From Arcticibacterium luteifluviistationis (GTDB taxonomy: Bacteria > Bacteroidota > Bacteroidia > Cytophagales > Spirosomataceae), in contig NZ_CP029480.1 in NCBI RefSeq assembly GCF_003258705.1, positions 620,001-684,000 on the forward strand: a stretch of 64,000 nucleotides of DNA, read 5' to 3'. Positions 60,732 to 64,000 of the stretch are shown in pieces. Positions within the stretch are counted from its first letter, which is position 1, and the number at the start of each line of letters is the position of its first letter. The notes under the pieces were generated by a model, which worked only from the letters and a program-made list of their open reading frames with translations, did no database searches and was not told the DNA's origin. Made by a program: the position numbers and the translations under genes.

Positions 60732-62159
60732 TTAGTTCCAACCGCCACCTAAGGCTTGGTACACATTAACCATCGCGTTCATTTGTTGTTTTTTTGTTTC
60801 TATCAACTCAAATTTTGATTCTAAAGCATCACGCTGTGTAAGCAGCACTTCCATGTAATCTGCCCTTGCGGAGCTAAAAAGACGATTAGCAATGGTGATA
60901 GACTGTGTCAAAGCCGCTACCTCTTGCTCTTTTAAATCGTAACTCATTTTCAGGTTATCAATTTTAGAAAGCTGATTTGCCACTTCTATATATGCCGTAA
61001 GTAAGGTTCTTTCGTAATTATAAACTGCCTGAATTTGCGAAGCATTGGCATTAAAATACGTAGCCCTTATAGCGTTCTTATTAACAAGCGGTCCCACCAT
61101 ATCCCCTACTAAAGAAGTTAATAATGACTCCGGAATTCTGGCTAAATACAGCGGATTAAAAGCCTGTAAACCTAAACTAGCCGAAATACCTAAAGAAGGA
61201 TAGAAATTGGCCTTAGCCACGGTAACATCTAATTTAGCTGCTACTAATTCTAATTCGGCTTGCTTTATATCAGGACGATTTTCTAACAAATCAGAAGGAA
61301 TGCCACCATGAATTCCATCGGTTACCAAATTGCTAAAACCTGTAGAATTCCTTTCAATATGCTGCGGAAACCTTCCTACTAAAAGATTGATTCTATTTTC
61401 AGTTTCAACAATTTCCTGCATAATACTATACTGCAAACCTCTGGTACTCAAAACTTCCGCCTCAAACTTACGTACGGCCAATTCTGTAACACGAGTCGCT
61501 TCTTTTTGAAGTTTGACAATCCTCAGTGCATTGGTCTGAATCTCAATGTTTTGATGTACTATATCTAACTCATTATCAAGAGCCAACAGCTCAAAGTATG
61601 AATTAGAAATTTCAGCAATCAAATTAGTCACCATAAAGTTTTTTCCCTCTACACTAGACAGGTAACGTGTCATGGCTGCTTTTTTTGCATTCCTTAATTT
61701 GTGCCAAATATCCACTTCCCAAGTAGCAAAAGCTCCTACCGTAAAATCTGGTAATGGGTCTGGTGTTTCTCTACCAGGTTTGATATCGGTAGTGGCCTCG
61801 CTAGAACCTCTACTGGTGTACCTACCTACTTTGTCAAAACCTGCTCCACCACCTATATTCACGGAGGGCATATACTCCCCTTTTCTGGCCATCACTTCGT
61901 TCTTAGAAATATCAATTTCTTGAAGTGTAATGTTCAGCTCTTGATTATTTACTAATGCCGTATCTATCAGTGCTTGCAGATATGGGTCTATAAAATAATC
62001 TTGCCAATTAATCTTACCAGAGTTGGCAGTATCCTGCGAGTTATTAAAACTCGCAGGTACTGATTTATTGACATTTTTCTCTACTAAAAATGGGGTTTTA
62101 CAAGCTGTAAATGCAAGAGATAAACTCGTTAAACCTATATATATTAACCTTTTACTCAT
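60732..62159 (-). CDS. outer-membrane efflux channel, TolC/NodT family lipoprotein
   Basis: A 475-residue outer-membrane factor with a lipoprotein leader (LSLAFTACKT). Two OEP repeats are visible as long helical regions, with NQELNITLQEIDISKNEVMARKGEYMP in the first and ENRPDIKQAELELVAAKLDVTVAKANFYPSLG in the second, the NodT subgroup hallmark. It forms the exit duct for the RND pump whose gene ends 8 bases inside its start (ATGAGTAA overlap). Confidence 0.95.
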   Translation of the reverse strand: MSKRLIYIGLTSLSLAFTACKTPFLVEKNVNKSVPASFNNSQDTANSGKINWQDYFIDPYLQALIDTALVNNQELNITLQEIDISKNEVMARKGEYMPSVNIGGGAGFDKVGRYTSRGSSEATTDIKPGRETPDPLPDFTVGAFATWEVDIWHKLRNAKKAAMTRYLSSVEGKNFMVTNLIAEISNSYFELLALDNELDIVHQNIEIQTNALRIVKLQKEATRVTELAVRKFEAEVLSTRGLQYSIMQEIVETENRINLLVGRFPQHIERNSTGFSNLVTDGIHGGIPSDLLENRPDIKQAELELVAAKLDVTVAKANFYPSLGISASLGLQAFNPLYLARIPESLLTSLVGDMVGPLVNKNAIRATYFNANASQIQAVYNYERTLLTAYIEVANQLSKIDNLKMSYDLKEQEVAALTQSITIANRLFSSARADYMEVLLTQRDALESKFELIETKKQQMNAMVNVYQALGGGWN

Positions 62160-64000
62160 TATCGTCTTCTTTTTTATTTGTTAAACCTAAAAGCTTCTTA
62201 AGCTTCTTATTCGCTTTACGAATACTCTCAAGAATTGACCTTTCTTCTTCCATTGACCTTACAAAACTTTCTGACAAGGCTTCATTTACCTCATTTTTGA
62301 TAAGATTTCGTCCATCAGAGATAGTTGCAAAAATGTAGTATAAACCAGGAATAATAATTACACCGAAAAGTGTACCTATAAGCATACCTCCCAAAGCAGA
62401 TCCTCCAATGGTTCTATTACCAATGGCACCTGCTCCGTGAGCCATAACTAACGGTATTAAACCTGCCATAAAGGCGAAAGAAGTCATTAAAATAGGCCTA
62501 AATCTAACTCTGGCACCTTCTATGGCTGCATCCATGATTGATAGTCCTTCATTTCGTTTCTGTACAGCAAACTCCACTATTAAAACGGCATTTTTACCTA
62601 ATAGACCTACCAACATAATTAAACCAACTTGGGCATAAATATCATTGGCTAAGCCCATTAACTTTAACACCGCAAGCGAACCAAACACACCAACTGGCAG
62701 AGAAAGAATTACGGCCATTGGTAAAAGGAAACTTTCGTATTGAGCTGCAAGTACCAGGTAAACAAAAACCAAAACGATGGCAAAAATATACATGGACTCG
62801 TTTCCACGCTGTGCCTCGTCATAAGAAAGGCCCTCCCATGCTATGTCATATCCTTTTGGCAATGTTTCGCTGGCCACTGTTTTAATAGCCGCAATGGCAT
62901 CACCTGTGGTATAGCCCTTGCCAGGTTGCCCCTGAATAGATGCCGAGTTATACATATTGTATCTCGTAATTTCATTAGGCCCTTGCTTTTTTATAAGCTT
63001 CATAAATGAAGAATAAGGCACCATTTCATCATGATCATTTTTCACAAACATGTTCATAACATCAGTAGGTAACCTTCTGAATTCAGGAGAAGATTGAACG
63101 TAAACTTTGAAAAAACGTCCGAAACGAATAAAGCCTTGCTCATACGTACTACCAATCATGATATTAAGGTTTTCCATGGCTTTACCAATAGAAACACCCT
63201 TTTGCATAGCCACTTGATTGTCAATCTCTATCTCGTATTGAGGATAATTGGCTGCAAAAAACGTAAACAAACCGTTTAGCTCATCACGCTTCTCTAGCTC
63301 TGCCATAAAGTCCTTATTTATCTTATCAAACTCCTGATAATCCGTAGAGTTAGTTTTATCTAAAAGACGCATAGAAAATCCTCCTGATGAACCAAAACCT
63401 GGTACAGCCGGTGGTTCAAAGTATTCTACAATGGCTCCTAAATCTCTAGTTTTCTCTTCTAGTTCTTCAATAATCTCATGAACAGTATGGTCTCTGTCAG
63501 ACCAGTTTTCAAGGTTAATCAAACAAGTACCTGCGTTTGACCCTCTACCCTCTGTCATGATTTCATAACCAGCTAAAGAAGAAACCGACTCCACTCCTTC
63601 TACTTCCTCACATATCTTTTGAAGTTCACGAGACACTTGGTTTGTTCTTTCTAATGTAGCACCCGGAGGGGTTTGTATAATGGCATAAATAGTACCTTGG
63701 TCTTCCCCTGGAATAAAACCAGCAGGCAGAACTTTATTGACGCCAAAAATCCCAGCACAAAATATCAGCAAAATAGCCACAGTGACTACTCTTTTATTAA
63801 CTATCAATTTTAAAAGACCTACATATTTTCCTGTAAGCTTTTCAAACACATTATTAAAACCAGCTAACAACCAGTTAATTGGTGTTTTCCTTTTTGGCTT
63901 ACCATGGTTATTTTTTAACAACATGGCACAAAGAACTGGCGTAAGCGTAAGAGCAATTACCCCCGAAAGGACAATGGAAGATGCCATGGTTATGGAAAAC
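62152..64000 (-). CDS. RND efflux pump, HAE1/AcrB family, C-terminal part
   Basis: An inner-membrane proton-driven pump. The gene enters from the right edge; the frame continues upstream of the first internal ATG (reads FSITMASSIVLSG at the edge), so 63987 is not the true start. About 615 residues are present: the end of transmembrane segment 6 (ALTLTPVLCAMLL), the second periplasmic half (PGEDQGTIYAIIQTPPGATL, PAVPGFGSSGGFSMRLLD), the typical GNESMYIFAIVLVFVYLVLAAQYES helix region, LVGLLGKNAVLIVEFA and RPILMTSFAF. The adaptor (MFP) gene would be outside the window. Confidence 0.96.
   Translation of the reverse strand, partial: FSITMASSIVLSGVIALTLTPVLCAMLLKNNHGKPKRKTPINWLLAGFNNVFEKLTGKYVGLLKLIVNKRVVTVAILLIFCAGIFGVNKVLPAGFIPGEDQGTIYAIIQTPPGATLERTNQVSRELQKICEEVEGVESVSSLAGYEIMTEGRGSNAGTCLINLENWSDRDHTVHEIIEELEEKTRDLGAIVEYFEPPAVPGFGSSGGFSMRLLDKTNSTDYQEFDKINKDFMAELEKRDELNGLFTFFAANYPQYEIEIDNQVAMQKGVSIGKAMENLNIMIGSTYEQGFIRFGRFFKVYVQSSPEFRRLPTDVMNMFVKNDHDEMVPYSSFMKLIKKQGPNEITRYNMYNSASIQGQPGKGYTTGDAIAAIKTVASETLPKGYDIAWEGLSYDEAQRGNESMYIFAIVLVFVYLVLAAQYESFLLPMAVILSLPVGVFGSLAVLKLMGLANDIYAQVGLIMLVGLLGKNAVLIVEFAVQKRNEGLSIMDAAIEGARVRFRPILMTSFAFMAGLIPLVMAHGAGAIGNRTIGGSALGGMLIGTLFGVIIIPGLYYIFATISDGRNLIKNEVNEALSESFVRSMEEERSILESIRKANKKLKKLLGLTNKKEDDNE

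Overview
The window looks like chromosome from a marine Bacteroidota bacterium, most likely of the Cytophagales or a relative (an inference from gene families; no rRNA is present). Supporting signs are a SusC-type TonB-dependent receptor, many Cys-anchored lipoproteins with short leaders, weak ribosome binding sites, low GC, beta-barrel fusion proteins, and glycan-degradation genes for alginate-like and mannan-like substrates.

Region 1 (1-21.6 kb) is a uronate-polysaccharide locus. Read on the minus strand it runs from a FadR/GntR regulator through a D-mannonate dehydratase, a PQQ sugar dehydrogenase fused to cytochrome c, a PL6 lyase, a complete oligopeptide-type ABC importer (binding protein, two permeases, double ATPase), a second PL6 lyase and the start of a SusC receptor that runs off the left edge. 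Divergent on the plus strand are a Gfo/Idh/MocA oxidoreductase, a sodium:solute symporter and a lipoprotein. Two identical palindromes (TGGTTAACCA) lie between the divergent units and are good candidates for the FadR-family operator. Both lyases keep the Glu/Glu/Lys/Arg active-site pattern of PL6. The products can be imagined entering the cell through SusC, the ABC importer or the symporter and converging on 2-keto-3-deoxygluconate.

Region 2 (21.7-33 kb) has a GH26 mannanase plus CE1 esterase pair, an APC permease, a small thiol peroxidase-like protein, a decayed AhpD-like gene, a DEDDh exonuclease, an NmrA/DUF2867 protein and the pta-ackA acetate pair.

Region 3 (33.1-38.9 kb, with outliers at 26.9, 41.5 and 59.1 kb) is the most unusual part. 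Short, AT-rich, all-plus-strand genes of unrelated kinds (macrodomain, HEPN-type, degenerate thioredoxin, unknown lipoprotein and others) sit one after another. Each is bounded by a GTTG-type start and an inverse-complementary CAAC-type end that is unique to that cassette. The CAAC end is followed by a shared hairpin (AATTAGGCTCGAATG ... CATTTGAGCCT). This is the geometry of integron gene cassettes and attC sites, but with long shared spacer elements and no integrase in view.

Region 4 (39-64 kb) holds a GH31 glycosidase, an ECF sigma factor with a small partner, a nucleoside-hydrolase-like lipoprotein, an RraA-like protein, an SDR, two large enzyme plus outer-membrane-barrel fusions (patatin and metallophosphatase), small stress and acetyltransferase genes, a thioredoxin/peroxiredoxin pair, a DUF3095 protein, one more cassette, and a TolC-RND efflux operon that runs off the right edge. 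No tRNA, rRNA or CRISPR array was recognised.
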